Below are positions 55,001 through 64,000 of a DNA stretch of 64,000 nucleotides, piece after piece. The notes under the pieces are model-generated. The model did no database searches. It saw only the letters and a list, made by a program, of their open reading frames with translations, and was not told where the DNA came from. The stretch's first letter is position 1. Each line of letters begins with the position of its first letter. The translations under genes were made by a program, and so were the position numbers. This DNA is from Dendrophyllia cribrosa (lineage: Eukaryota > Cnidaria > Anthozoa > Scleractinia > Dendrophylliidae): positions 10,965,828 through 11,029,827 of the forward strand of contig JAJLRJ010000007.1 in assembly GCA_024195265.1 (NCBI GenBank), read 5' to 3'.

Positions 55001-58000
55001 ATCTCTTCAAGTACACTAATCCAAGTAAAGTTCTCACGGGATGATTTTGTATTTTGTCTGCGGTCATGCAAAACAAAGGGACCATGTTTTTCATGCTTCA
55101 CACGTCACAACTGTGCTCGTGAGTTCATCAATCTCTTCCAGGAAGTGGTATTTAATGCATCAATTTACAGCGTAACTGCATGCTTTAACAATCTCAGTGG
55201 GAACATTTGTCTCTGTAAAGCACACCAGAGCTTCCAGATTCGTTCTGGTGAAAAAAAGAATTCAGTTGTGATCTGACCAACAGAGAAATTAAAAACTATG
55301 TTTTTTTACTCTCTTGAGTGTTCGCTTTCCCACAATTCGCTTGTTTTGTTTTTCAACTGTAATTATGATCGTCTGTATTCTTAGGCACAATGTAACTGTT
55401 CGGTTTGTAACTGCGGCAACTCGTATTTAGAATATACTTATTGCTTTTATCTGAAGCCTTGGGTTGTCCTGCTGGATGGTATGGCTTCAAAAAGTCCTGT
55501 TACTTGTTCAGAGTCAGTAGCCCAGCTGTACGAGTCCTGAACTGGGAAAATGCTCGGGGTGAGTGCCTTATTAATGGCGGAGACCTGGTTAGTGTGGCTG
55601 ACAAGGCAGAAATGGACTTTATTAATAGTAAATCATCCAAAGACGGGTACTATTGGATTGGGTTAAATGACCTAGAGGATGAAAATACGTTTGTATGGAC
55701 TGATGGCACGCTATATAATACCTCCGTGTTCAATTACTGGTGGCCAGGTGAACCTAACAACGCTGGTAACAAAGAGGATTGCGTTGCATTGACAAACGCG
55801 ACTTGGATTGATGACGGTTGCCAAAAGAACCACAGCTATATCTGCAAACGACCAATAGGTAAGACTCCCATTAACGATCAGAAAACTATTTTTTTATTCA
55901 ATCTTACGGCATAAGGAAACAATGAGCAATTCACACTTTTATTTCTCTTTTAAGAACCCTTTTTTTATAAAGATTAAAAGTTTGGACAAAATTTTAAAAC
56001 GTACTCAAATGCCTTTTAATTCCGTGGGGTGTGGAATGCGCATAAGCTCTGCAAAAGTGGTCGGTTAAATTTTCACGGGTAAATGTTTCGCGATATTCGA
56101 TGAGTTGAAATTGAGAAAATGGGAATGCAGTGCGATACTCGCAATTATATATAGTGGTTCTTCGTACACTTTTCCAGATGGAATTAGAATTTAGTTTGTT
56201 TCTTTTTTGGAGGGAGGGAAATCGGGGTACCCGTAGAATTACAAACGCAGTCCACATATGGAGATGTGCGGCCCACACGTAGTTAACGGTGTGCTAAAAG
56301 ATTGGTTAGTTTATCGTCGTTTGATTCAATGATAAAAAACATATTAAGAGAAATGTATTCTATTCCACTCTGCCTTTTTGCTTGTTCTTTTTAAAAACGA
56401 TAAATATCCGGATGAAAAAACTTGCAATTTCAAAGGAGTCGATTTTTAACCATACATTTTTTTCAAATACCATTTTTTAGCAATATGTCCCGCAAACTGG
56501 ACTAAAATCCAAGATTTTTGCTACTGGTTCTCGTCCAACAACGCGGCTTGGAGCGAGGCAAAACTCTCCTGTGAAGCACGGGGATCAAAGCTTGCAATGG
56601 TGAATTCACAAGCTAAACAACAAGCTCTTGCCCCAAACGTAAAACATGCCATATGGATCGGTTTGCGCAGGGATTCCAAGAACATGACAACGTGGTTGTG
56701 GGTTGACGGGTCACGTCCTACTTTCACGAACTGGAATAAAGAGGATCTTGGCATCAAGGGAGGGGATTGTGGAGTAATGACTCCGAGTGCGAATTATACT
56801 TGGAACGACTGGAACTGTACTCATTCTCATTATTACTATGTTTGTGAAAGGGCTGGTAAGTCGTACATCAGTCTATGAAGTGTTCACATCAACATCGCAA
56901 CGTGTGTCAATGAGACACGCTTCCTCTGAACATGATTGCAAAATTGCAAAAAAAATACCACAATAGCTGCGGTTCATGTAGCGCTTTTACCAAAAGGTAA
57001 ACTAGTTTAAGCATGGGTTCCTGGGTACCATATCATGGCTACGATCGTTATGGCCGCTGCGATCGCTGGAGAAAAAGTTCAGGATTCAGGTTTAGGAAAC
57101 CTGTCAACCTTCAACTATTTTTGCAACAATCGTAGACATCGTAGTGATCGTTGCGATCGAAGCGATCATAACGGTGATATGGAAACGAGGCTTTACCAGG
57201 GCTTTATATTTATTTAATCCTGGTTTCCATATGATCGCTACGATTGCTACCTTTGCTGCGATCACTGACAAAAATGTTCAGCGAGACCACTCTCCAGCGA
57301 TAGTAGCGATAATCTAGAGACCGGTCAACGTAACGATCGCTCAAAGTGTTTTGCAGCATTCGTAGCGATCGTAACGACCCATATGGAAACCCCGGGGGAG
57401 TACTCCCATATATGAGCTATATAGGTATGTGCCGCTGTGAAGGATATGGTTTTCAGGCAGTTTAGTCTGGGATAGGGTATAGTAATCAGAGAAGTTTGGT
57501 CTAGAATAGGGTATCATTTTCCGCGAAACTGATCAGTTGCGTGAAGAATTTAGTCTAGGCAAGGTTTACTGGCAAATGACATTTAAAAATCGGTACGGCG
57601 GGCAGTACGGCATTTTTACTGACCCCTGTTAATTAATAACAAAGAAAGCGAGTCTGGAATAGGTCTACGATAGGGTAGGATTTTTTGGTGTTTAGTCTAG
57701 AATAGGGTTGCAAAATGCAGCTTAAATGGTCTAGTATAGGTTAAAGGTCTCAGAGTCCCAGCGGCACACCCCCACCCAAACATTTGCAGAGTACCCCCCC
57801 CCCCCCCCCCCCCCGCGCCCGGGTGGGATGGAAACCAGGCTTTACTAAGGTAAAGTGGGTTACACGTACCAAGGCTTTTCCAATACTTTAACTAATGAAA
57901 TACCGAGTAATGACAGCAATTTTCCAACTGGGCACTTAATTTTGTTTTCGTTCTTAGAAAACGCAAATTGTTTTCAAATTATTTTATGGAATTAGGAAAA

Positions 58001-59437
58001 CCTATTTTCATTACACACATAGAACAATTTTCCACGTGTATGGTTATAATCTGAATACTTTAAACCTTAATCGCATTTAAGAATTTGATAATAGCCCTTA
58101 TCGTAGATGAGTACGCCACGCCAACATATCAGCGGTTTCTCGCTTTCTTGACCCGATAGTCTTGTTTTGATGTTTACGCTCATCGTCGTCAGAGTTCTCG
58201 TAAACATCAAAACGAGACTATAGGGTCAAGAAAGCGAGAAACCGCTGATATGTTGGCGTGGCGTACTCATCTACGATAAGGGCCATTGCGTTTGAAAACA
58301 ATGAAAACGACATCGAGAGTGGTTGGCATCTCACTGTCAAAACTCAACATTTCATAAGTTGGTTTACCTGGTAAAAATCGGCCCTGTTGTTAGCCGCGGT
58401 TACACGTTTCAACTTTTTCCTAGCAAATCAACCATTGAAAAACTGAATTCGCGCTCTTAACTCTTCCCGACGTAAGGAGTTTGAACCGAATGGCCTGGCT
58501 GTTTAGCCAAGCAAACGTTCCCCGGTATCCACCTTCGTGCTACAACGTGAAGTCAAACCAGAAAAACCAAAACTCGCTAAAATCCGTTCAGAAAGCGTAA
58601 AGCCACCAAGAAACAACATATAGACATTATTTGAAGAGGTATGAACAGTTTAAAGGCTGTTTATTTATAATTTTGATATTTTATCCAAATCGCGATAAAA
58701 TCCCATTCAAATCCTGATAATTTTGTCGTTGAGGATTCCAATTGTGAGCCTGGCCTCCCTGTGCATACTCGCACTGATTTTAACGACTGAGGCAGTTTTA
58801 AAATTCATTTCACTGGCAATCGCAAGGTCGGGGTTTCGATTCTCATTTTCCTAGGCTTTTATTCAATACCTGAGAATTAAAGCGCGTGCGTTCTAATAAG
58901 AACACAGTAAAGTCATCGAAAACTGCAAAATACTATACTTTCAATTTTTTTACATCGTGGAATGAAGATATCGTTACAATTTTATCTCTATTTGTCGACG
59001 ATGACTGCGTAAGGTTTAATTTGATGAAACGATGATAATGTTAAACAACATATCACTGATAACTACGAAAAACGTTTGTTAAATTAGGAACCTCCATTTA
59101 AATTGATTCTAAATTGTTGGAAATAAAGTCTTAATTTTAATTCTTTAAATAACAAATAGAAACAAAATTCTGCATTTTTATGACGTGATATATTGTTGCC
59201 GCTATTTTGAAGAATCAACGTTCTTTTGTATGAAAAAAATGGACAACAGATCAGCAGCTGGCGGGAAATTTAAACGCGAAAAAGACGATATTTGTATCTA
59301 TTTTGGTACACTAAAATTATATTTCCACTTTCATTAAAATAATTAAAATTTACACTTTATTTCTAACAATTTAACTCCAATTTGTTAATGATCTATTTTT
59401 TCTTTTCCTGTAGCATCACCTCCACCATCGACCGCTG
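52001..59437 (+). CDS. Secreted multidomain C-type lectin gene, seven exons, 3' incomplete
   Basis: Seven exons can be joined with consensus GT/AG borders and a continuous frame: 52001-52055 (signal peptide), 52333-52353, 53286-53663 (CTLD1), 54797-54907 (EGF), 55457-55858 (CTLD2), 56481-56854 (CTLD3) and 59414-59437 (Pro/Ser/Thr). Every junction is phase 1, the classic pattern for exon-shuffled extracellular modules. CTLD2 retains a mannose-type EPN motif; CTLD1 and CTLD3 lack it. Multi-CTLD secreted or membrane lectins in cnidarians are candidates for microbial or symbiont recognition; this role is inference. No stop codon follows within reach of exon 7, so the gene continues or the last exon is hidden by insertions. 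Confidence 0.85.
52333..52353 (+). CDS. Lectin exon 2: 21-base microexon
   Basis: Flanked by TTTCAATTTCAG and GTAAGTTG. It completes the signal peptide (AVSRAQ) and keeps the frame into exon 3. The cleavage site probably lies at its end. Confidence 0.75.
52555..52865 (-). pseudogene. Non-LTR retrotransposon 3' remnant in lectin intron 2
   Basis: The minus strand encodes [20 protein letters not shown], then [20 protein letters not shown], the conserved tail of RTE/Jockey-type reverse transcriptases, followed by a stop-riddled IGHIL segment. It is decayed. Confidence 0.75.
53286..53663 (+). CDS. Lectin exon 3: C-type lectin domain 1
   Basis: A full [17 protein letters not shown] start, [39 protein letters not shown], and C-terminal [12 protein letters not shown]. 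The calcium-site motifs are absent: QPR replaces EPN/QPD and VMDNC replaces WND. It therefore probably binds ligands independently of calcium or acts as a structural module. Donor GTTAGT follows. Confidence 0.88.
53713..53814. repeat. Foldback element in lectin intron 3 with 10-bp target duplication
   Basis: AGACTACGAGCAGTCTCTC and the TTAGTCCGTCGAGCGAGAAA block are mirrored to end AGACTGCTCGTAGTCT. AATCATGAGT lies on both sides (53703-53712 and 53816-53825). Confidence 0.9.
54797..54907 (+). CDS. Lectin exon 4: EGF-like domain
   Basis: Encodes [14 protein letters not shown] followed by [15 protein letters not shown], a standard six-cysteine EGF module. Acceptor GAACAG, donor GTAAGT. It separates CTLD1 from CTLD2. 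Confidence 0.9.
55457..55858 (+). CDS. Lectin exon 5: C-type lectin domain 2 with EPN motif
   Basis: [13 protein letters not shown] start, [50 protein letters not shown] and [15 protein letters not shown] end. EPN predicts mannose-type specificity; the usual WND is WID, so calcium coordination may be altered. Several N-glycosylation sequons (NTS, NAT, NHS) are visible. The frame continues past the donor for 19 codons, which is intron. Confidence 0.9.
56481..56854 (+). CDS. Lectin exon 6: C-type lectin domain 3
   Basis: [15 protein letters not shown] start, [45 protein letters not shown] and [17 protein letters not shown]. It keeps WND but lacks EPN/QPD (NWNKEDLG at that position), the complement of CTLD2. 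Acceptor CATTTTTTAG, donor GTAAGT. Confidence 0.9.
57018..57391. repeat. Two adjacent CGATCG-rich MITE copies
   Basis: Copies at about 57018-57192 and 57222-57391 both start like GTTTCCATAT.ATCGCTACGA and end in CGATCATAACG..ATATGGAAAC or its near match, giving inverted ends. They lie in lectin intron 6. The short plus frame inside is not a gene. Confidence 0.75.
57391..57830. repeat. Dispersed repeat family, copy 3, nested in MITE sequence
   Basis: Begins CCCCGGGGGAGTACTCCC, contains AGCTATATAGGTATGTGCCG and several GTCTAGAATAGGGT motifs, and ends with CAGAGTCCCAGCGGCACACC and an 18-base C run. GGATGGAAACCAGGCTT follows, resembling the MITE end, so it is probably nested. Confidence 0.75.
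58094..58283. repeat. Long foldback element, arms of about 80-90 bp
   Basis: The arm from GCCCTTATCGTAGATGAGTA through ACCCGATAGTCTTGTTTTGA is repeated inverted to end TACTCATCTACGATAAGGGC. Very few mismatches separate the arms, suggesting recent origin or arm conversion. It lies in lectin intron 6. Confidence 0.9.
58290..59400. other. Intron 6 sequence without recognisable feature
   Basis: AT-rich, no open frame of note, no structured repeat seen by eye. Confidence 0.4.
59414..59437 (+). CDS. Lectin exon 7: Pro/Ser/Thr microexon
   Basis: Twenty-four bases between TTCCTGTAG and GTAAGTTC encode ASPPPSTAG in phase 1, the start of a mucin-like linker. No following exon is identifiable in the window. 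Confidence 0.6.
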
Positions 59438-59730
59438 GTAAGTTCAGTCTAGTACTCATGCAGACCTATGGGTGAATCTTACTAAATTCTATGCAGCCAA
59501 ACAGAAGCGGGATCATTCCAGCCGCCCTCCCAACGGCACAGTCTGATGATCGTTTAGTGCGTGAAACTCGATAATAACTGTCTGAAAGATTTTTCTATCT
59601 AAAATTGTATTCCGCTCTGCATGTATTTGCATCGAGCACTCCTACGACTGCGTGAACCGTATATATTGTTGAGGCCCACGTCCGGAATCACATAAATCAT
59701 CTTTTCGATTGTCATGTTGCCAGCATGGTT

Positions 59731-59802
59731 GTCCTGATGGTGTAGTGGTTATCACACCTAACTAGTATGCAGGAGGACGTAGGTTTAAATCCCACTCAGG
59801 GC
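59731..59802 (+). tRNA. tRNA-Val-like pseudogene or SINE head
   Basis: The D-arm GTGTAGTGGTTATCAC matches metazoan tRNA-Val, box B is GGTTTAAATCC, and acceptor ends GTCCTGA/TCAGGGC pair. The anticodon stem is poor (CCTAA/GCAGG) and the loop reads CTAGTAT, so it is unlikely to be functional. The 60 bases upstream are duplicated at about 60.05-60.12 kb without the tRNA body. Confidence 0.5.
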
Positions 59803-60270
59803 AAATTTTCTTTCAAAACATTTATTCAGTAAAAATACTGATTATTTGGGGTGTGAAGGGGTTAGGGGTTTTCTCATACACTGTTCGTATTTATAAAAAT
59901 AGCCTATATCCCTTGTGGATCCTCCCTTGTCACTCGCTAAATTGACTTCGGTCGTGTATCATGAATTTGATCCTTAGTTGGGTTTCAAATGGAGTTATAG
60001 GCTTCCCCTACCCTGTACATGTCACCTTGAGAGAAAAAATCCTGGGAGCCCCTCGTCCGGAATCACATAAATCACCTCTTCGATTGCCATGTTGTCAGCA
60101 TGGTTGTCCTGATGGTGTGGCCGCTCATAAAAATAAACTTCCTTATTTCATTACAAGCACCATTTCACCGAGTTACTATTTTCTTGGAATTTTAACCGGG
60201 TTACCAAACACTTCGGTTTTTAAGCACTGTACTGCGCAAAGGGGCTGTCTTGAGTAAAATGATCTGTACA

Positions 60271-60276
60271 AACGTA
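60271..60276. repeat. Target-site duplication AACGTA, left
   Basis: Matches 63779-63784, immediately outside the inverted AGTAGTATAGGGCC termini. Confidence 0.85.
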
Positions 60277-60599
60277 AGTAGTATAGGGCCATTAGATTTA
60301 AGCCTCGCTACGGCCTTCCCCTGCTTCCCCTGCCTTCCCCTGCCTTCCCCTCATTAGCTATGCTTAATCATGACGTCACAATATGCCTTCCTGCATACTA
60401 ATTTGGAATAGGTAACTTATTAATGAATATTAATAAACGGAATGCCTTTTCATGACGTTAACTACCTATTCCTTTTGTGTTATTCCCAAACAATAGGTCT
60501 GTCTGAACTTGCCCAAACATGCCCGCTCTATTCCAATTCACTTCAAAACAAAACACAACTAACACAGATATGCTTTACAGACATAGAGCAAAACAACAT

Positions 60600-60670
60600 G
60601 CCTTGACCAGGACTCGCACCTGGGTTACTACGGCCACAACGCAGTGTCTTAACAACTAGTTCATCAAAGC
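60600..60670 (-). tRNA. tRNA-His(GTG)-like gene, left arm copy
   Basis: Minus-strand copy of the gene at 63394-63464. Acceptor GCTTTGA/TCAAGGC pairs (one G-T), and the anticodon stem-loop CTGCG-TTGTGGC-CGTAG is close to metazoan tRNA-His. Box B has one change (GGTGCGAGTCC), so this copy may be weaker. Confidence 0.65.
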
Positions 60671-61179
60671 TGTGGACATTATAACCGAATAAAACTAATT
60701 AGAGGTTTCCGAAACATTCAAGTTTAGAAGCAATAAAATTACGCAGTATAAAAAAAACACTTCTTATTCTTATTTTCGCAACATTCTTATTGCCGCTTCA
60801 TCGCTAGACTGCATATCGGTTTTCAGTTTCCCAGCCATCACCCACTTAAAGTTTTAATTTCTTTACCGGTAACTTCAATGTTCAAACTTTTAATTATGCG
60901 AACACTCATAAGGCCGTATTGCAGGCCTAAAGCTTTGTTGGCTTTTTTTCGGAAGCAAAGGTTTGCTCTGAAAAAGATTTTACGTTTGGTTCATCTCTGT
61001 GTAAGTAAATACACTTTGTTTTATCGTTTGAATAATGTCTTTATTTAACTGATCATTTTTTTTCTCCGCAGTAATAAACTTTAGAACTCGGACGGGGATT
61101 GTAAAGATTTCGGGAACTGATATATTTCTATAACGCCGCGTAATATCCAAGAAATTTATTATTGGAGGCTGTTTTTGCA

Positions 61180-61910
61180 AATCCACCACCACAATTCTCC
61201 GCCACCACCACCACCACCACCACAATTCTCCACCACCACCACCACCACCACAATTTTCCACCACCACCACCACCACAATTCTCCACCACCACCACCACCA
61301 CCACCACAATTTTCCACCACCACCACAATTTTCCACCACCACCACCACCACAATTCTATTGTTTTCACCACCACCACAATTTTCCACCACCACCACCACC
61401 GCCACCACCACCACCACCAACACCACCACCACCGCCACCACCACCACCACCACAATTCTATTGTTTTCACCACCACCACAATTTTCCACCACCACCACCA
61501 CCGCCACCACCACCACCACAATTCTATTGTTTTCACCACCACCACAATTTTCCACCACCACCACCACCGCAACCACCACCACCACCACCACCACCACCGC
61601 CACCAACACCACCACCACCGCCACCACCACCGCCACCACCACCGCCACCACCACCACCACCACAATTCTGTTGTTTTCACCACCACCACCACCACCACAA
61701 TTCTATTGTTTTCACCACCACCACCACCACCACAATTCTATTGTTTTCACCACCACCTCCACCACCTCAATTCTATTGTTATCACCACCACCACCACCAC
61801 CACCACCACCGTCGCCACAACTCTATTGTTTTCACCACCACCAGCACCACGACCACCACAATTCTCCGCCGCCACCACCACCACCACCACCATCATAATT
61901 CTCCGCCACC
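61180..61910. repeat. (CCA)n microsatellite blocks with CAATT(C/T) interruptions
   Basis: CCACCACCACAATT(CT/TT)CC and CAATTCTATTGTTTTCACCA alternate irregularly. Long frames on both strands (Pro/His/Thr-rich or Val/Trp/Gly-rich) are compositional artefacts. Confidence 0.95.
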
Positions 61911-61911
61911 A

Positions 61912-62333
61912 CCACATCGACGCCACATCGACCGAACATCGACCCTTCATCGACCCCACATCGACCCTACATCGACCCCACATCGACCTCTTATCGACCT
62001 CATATCGATCTCTCATCGACCCCACATCGACCCCACATCGACCCTACATCGACCCCACACCGACCCTACATCGACCCCACATCGACCCTACATCGACCTC
62101 ACATCTACCCCACATCGACCCTACATCGACCCCACACCGACCCCACATCGACCCTACATCGACCCCACATCGACCCCACATCGACCCTACATCGATCCCA
62201 CATCGACCCTACATCGACCTCACATCGACCCCACATCGACCCTACATCGACCCCACATCGACCCCACATCGACCCTACATCGACCCCACACCGACCCCAC
62301 ATCGACCCTACATCGACCCCACATCGACCCCAC
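61912..62333. repeat. 11-bp satellite (CATCGACCCYA)
   Basis: About 37 copies of CATCGACCCCA or CATCGACCCTA, with occasional CACCGACC or CATCTACC variants. The CCC/CCT variants alternate in a loose pattern, suggesting block duplication. Confidence 0.95.
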
Positions 62334-62610
62334 ATGGTGGTGGAGGTGGTGGTGGCGGTGGTGGTGGTGGAGGTGGTGGTGGCGGTGGTGGTGGCGGAGA
62401 ATTGTGGTGGTGCCGGAAGTGGTGAAAACAATAGAATTGTGGTGGTGGTGGTGGTGGTGAAAACAACAGAATTGTGGCGGCGGTGGTGGTGGTGGTGGTG
62501 GTGGTGGAAAATTGTGGTGGTGGTGAAAACAATAGAATTGTGGTGGTGGTGGTGGTGGTGGAGAATTGTGGTGGTGGTGGTGGTGGTGGTGGCGGAGAAT
62601 TGTGGTGGTG
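62334..62610. repeat. (TGG)n microsatellite blocks, inverted relative to the CCA blocks
   Basis: The complementary composition of the left block, including GAAAACAATAGAATTGTGG motifs, makes the whole centre a large imperfect palindrome around the 11-bp satellite. Confidence 0.95.
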
Positions 62611-63393
62611 GATTTGCAAAAACAGCCTCCAATAATAAATTTCTTGGATATTAAACGCGGCGTTATAGAAATATATCAGTTCCCGAAATCTTTACAATCC
62701 CCGTCCGAGTTCTAAAGTTTATTGCTGCGGAGAAAAAAATTGATCAGTTAAATAAAGACATTAATCAAACGATAAAACAAAGTGTATTTACTTACACAGA
62801 GATGAACCAAACGTAAAATCTTTTTCAGAGCAAACCTTTGCTTCCGAAAAAAAGCCAACAAAACTTTAGGCCTGCAATACGGCCATATGGTGAATTCGCG
62901 CTACGTCCGTTAAGGTATTTCATTCTAACATTTTGTTCTTGATTTCCTTATCATTTGTGTAGTATATGGATTTGAGTTGTTCTAAATAAAACAGCTTTTG
63001 TTGACATAATGATTTGATGAAACCTTAATGCATTTTGTTATTATTAAATTTATTTGAACTTAAACAGAGTGCGGGTTTATTGTTTTAGCACGCACATGTA
63101 ATTGGCTGTTTTGTTAAGTTTTCTGAGGTGCTAATTTTCCATGCAAATTTAGAGTTGAGTGTTCGCATAATTAAAAGTTTGAACATTGAAGTTACCGGTA
63201 AAGAAATTAAAACTTTAAGTGGGTGATGGCTGGGAAACTGAAAACCGATATGCAGTCTAGCGATGAAGCGGCAATAAGAATGTTGCGAAAATAAGAATAA
63301 AAAGTGGTTTTTTTATACTGCGTAATTTTATTGCTTCTAAACTTGAATGTTTCGGAAACCTCTAATTAGTTTTATTCGGTTGTAATGTCCACA

Positions 63394-63464
63394 GCTTTGA
63401 TGAACTAGTTGTTAAGACACTGCGTTGTGGCCGTAGTAACCCAGGTTCGAGTCCTGGTCAAGGC
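63394..63464 (+). tRNA. tRNA-His(GTG)-like gene, right arm copy
   Basis: Acceptor GCTTTGA/TCAAGGC, anticodon arm CTGCGTTGTGGCCGTAG with anticodon GTG, and T-arm CCAGGTTCGAGTCCTGG with a perfect box B. The D-arm (AACTAGTTGTTAAGACA) lacks the usual GG, so function is uncertain. No intron. Confidence 0.7.
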
Positions 63465-63778
63465 ATGTTGTTTTGCTCTATGTCTGTAAAGCATATCTGT
63501 GTTAGTTGTGTTTTGTTTTGAAGTGAATTGGAATAGAGCGGGCACGTTTGGGCAAGTTCAGACAGACCTATTGTTTGGGAATAACACAAAAGGAATAGGT
63601 AGTTAACGTCATGAAAAGGCATTCCGTTTATTAATATTCATTAATAAGTTACCTATTCCAAATTAGTATGCAGGAAGGCATATTGTGACGTCATGATTAA
63701 GCATAGCTAATGAGGGGAAGGCAGGGGAAGGCAGGGGAAGGCCGTAGCGAGGCTTAAATCTAATGGCCCTATACTACT

Positions 63779-63784
63779 AACGTA
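63779..63784. repeat. Target-site duplication AACGTA, right
   Basis: Directly follows the ...CTATACTACT terminus and equals 60271-60276. Confidence 0.85.
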
Positions 63785-64000
63785 CTTGGAATCTTTCGTA
63801 GGTTGAAACGATTCAATTCCCTTTTTATTTATTTTCGAGCCATTCTCTCGGTGCCTTTCTTTTTAGAGACTTAAACGTAGTTACGTCAGAATTACAATTG
63901 TTGCTGCAGTTTATCGCAGATTAAAATACCATAGTTTTCCGAAACCTTGACTGTTTTGAGGTGGGCAATAGTGACGTCACTAGCTGCGTTTTCGCCATTT

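Larger units (their letters stand above)
60277..63778. mobile_element. Non-autonomous long-TIR element carrying tRNA-His-like genes
   Basis: 3502 bases with AGTAGTATAGGGCCATTAG at the left end and its exact inverted copy at the right, flanked by the 6-bp duplication AACGTA. The inverted arms extend about 0.9 kb inward (60277 to about 61200 and about 62590-63778), with a roughly 275-base insertion or left-side deletion at about 62.89-63.16 kb in the right arm. The centre is low-complexity. No protein gene is present. Six-base duplication, AG...CT ends and long TIRs are Polinton-like; mobilisation by a Polinton integrase is inference. Confidence 0.85.

Noticed and set aside
61162..62460. Proline/histidine-rich and valine/tryptophan-rich frames up to 432 residues
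   Set aside because: Microsatellite translations in several frames on both strands; no start context or domain.

Overview
The window looks like genomic DNA of an intron-bearing, AT-rich animal, most probably a cnidarian (coral or sea anemone). The case rests on a giant TPR-CHAT gene of the kind that is expanded in cnidarians, a multi-exon C-type lectin gene whose exons can be joined in frame, a Crypton-type (DUF3504/ZMYM-like) recombinase remnant, and a very high load of DNA transposons, foldback elements and minisatellites. No species can be named from the sequence alone.

Layout. 1-4.84 kb: mostly gene-free, with small repeats. 4.85-9.91 kb: an intact TPR-CHAT open reading frame with 30 nearly identical 120-bp TPR units, followed by a CHAT protease-like domain. 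10-18.9 kb: transposon remnants, a satellite of about 60 bp and a minisatellite. 19.08-24.67 kb: a 5.6-kb element with 1.3-kb inverted terminal repeats and TTAA target-site duplications (piggyBac-like), inserted in a decayed LINE reverse transcriptase. 25-28 kb: transposase remnants and a MITE.

29.144-48.265 kb: a complete Polinton/Maverick (adintovirus-like) element bounded by 6-bp GTCCTC duplications and terminal repeats of about 1.2-1.3 kb. It carries a VLTF3-like fragment, an integrase with a chromodomain, a PLA2 protein (frame-broken), an adenain-type protease, a basic core-like protein, a double-jelly-roll major capsid, a small basic protein, a penton, a PPxY-motif protein, a packaging ATPase, a fibre-like protein, a membrane protein, an SSB-like acidic-tailed protein, an HTH protein and a protein-primed-type DNA polymerase B with a SAP domain. 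The left block (integrase to PPxY protein) is transcribed leftward as a tightly packed virion module. The ATPase/fibre/membrane block and the polymerase run rightward. Two short divergent promoters separate the blocks.

48.3-51.8 kb: host flank with foldback elements and a broken Crypton recombinase. 52.0-59.4+ kb: a secreted C-type lectin gene (signal peptide, CTLD, EGF, CTLD, CTLD, Pro/Ser/Thr-rich exon; all junctions from the first onward are phase 1), with introns full of MITEs; its 3' end is not found. 60.277-63.778 kb: a 3.5-kb non-autonomous element with 6-bp AACGTA duplications, AGT...ACT ends and long inverted repeats, each arm carrying a tRNA-His-like gene; its centre is CCA/TGG microsatellite and an 11-bp satellite.

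The most notable systems are the near-intact Polinton, the tRNA-carrying long-TIR element that shares Polinton-type ends and duplication length, and the rapidly expanding TPR-CHAT gene.
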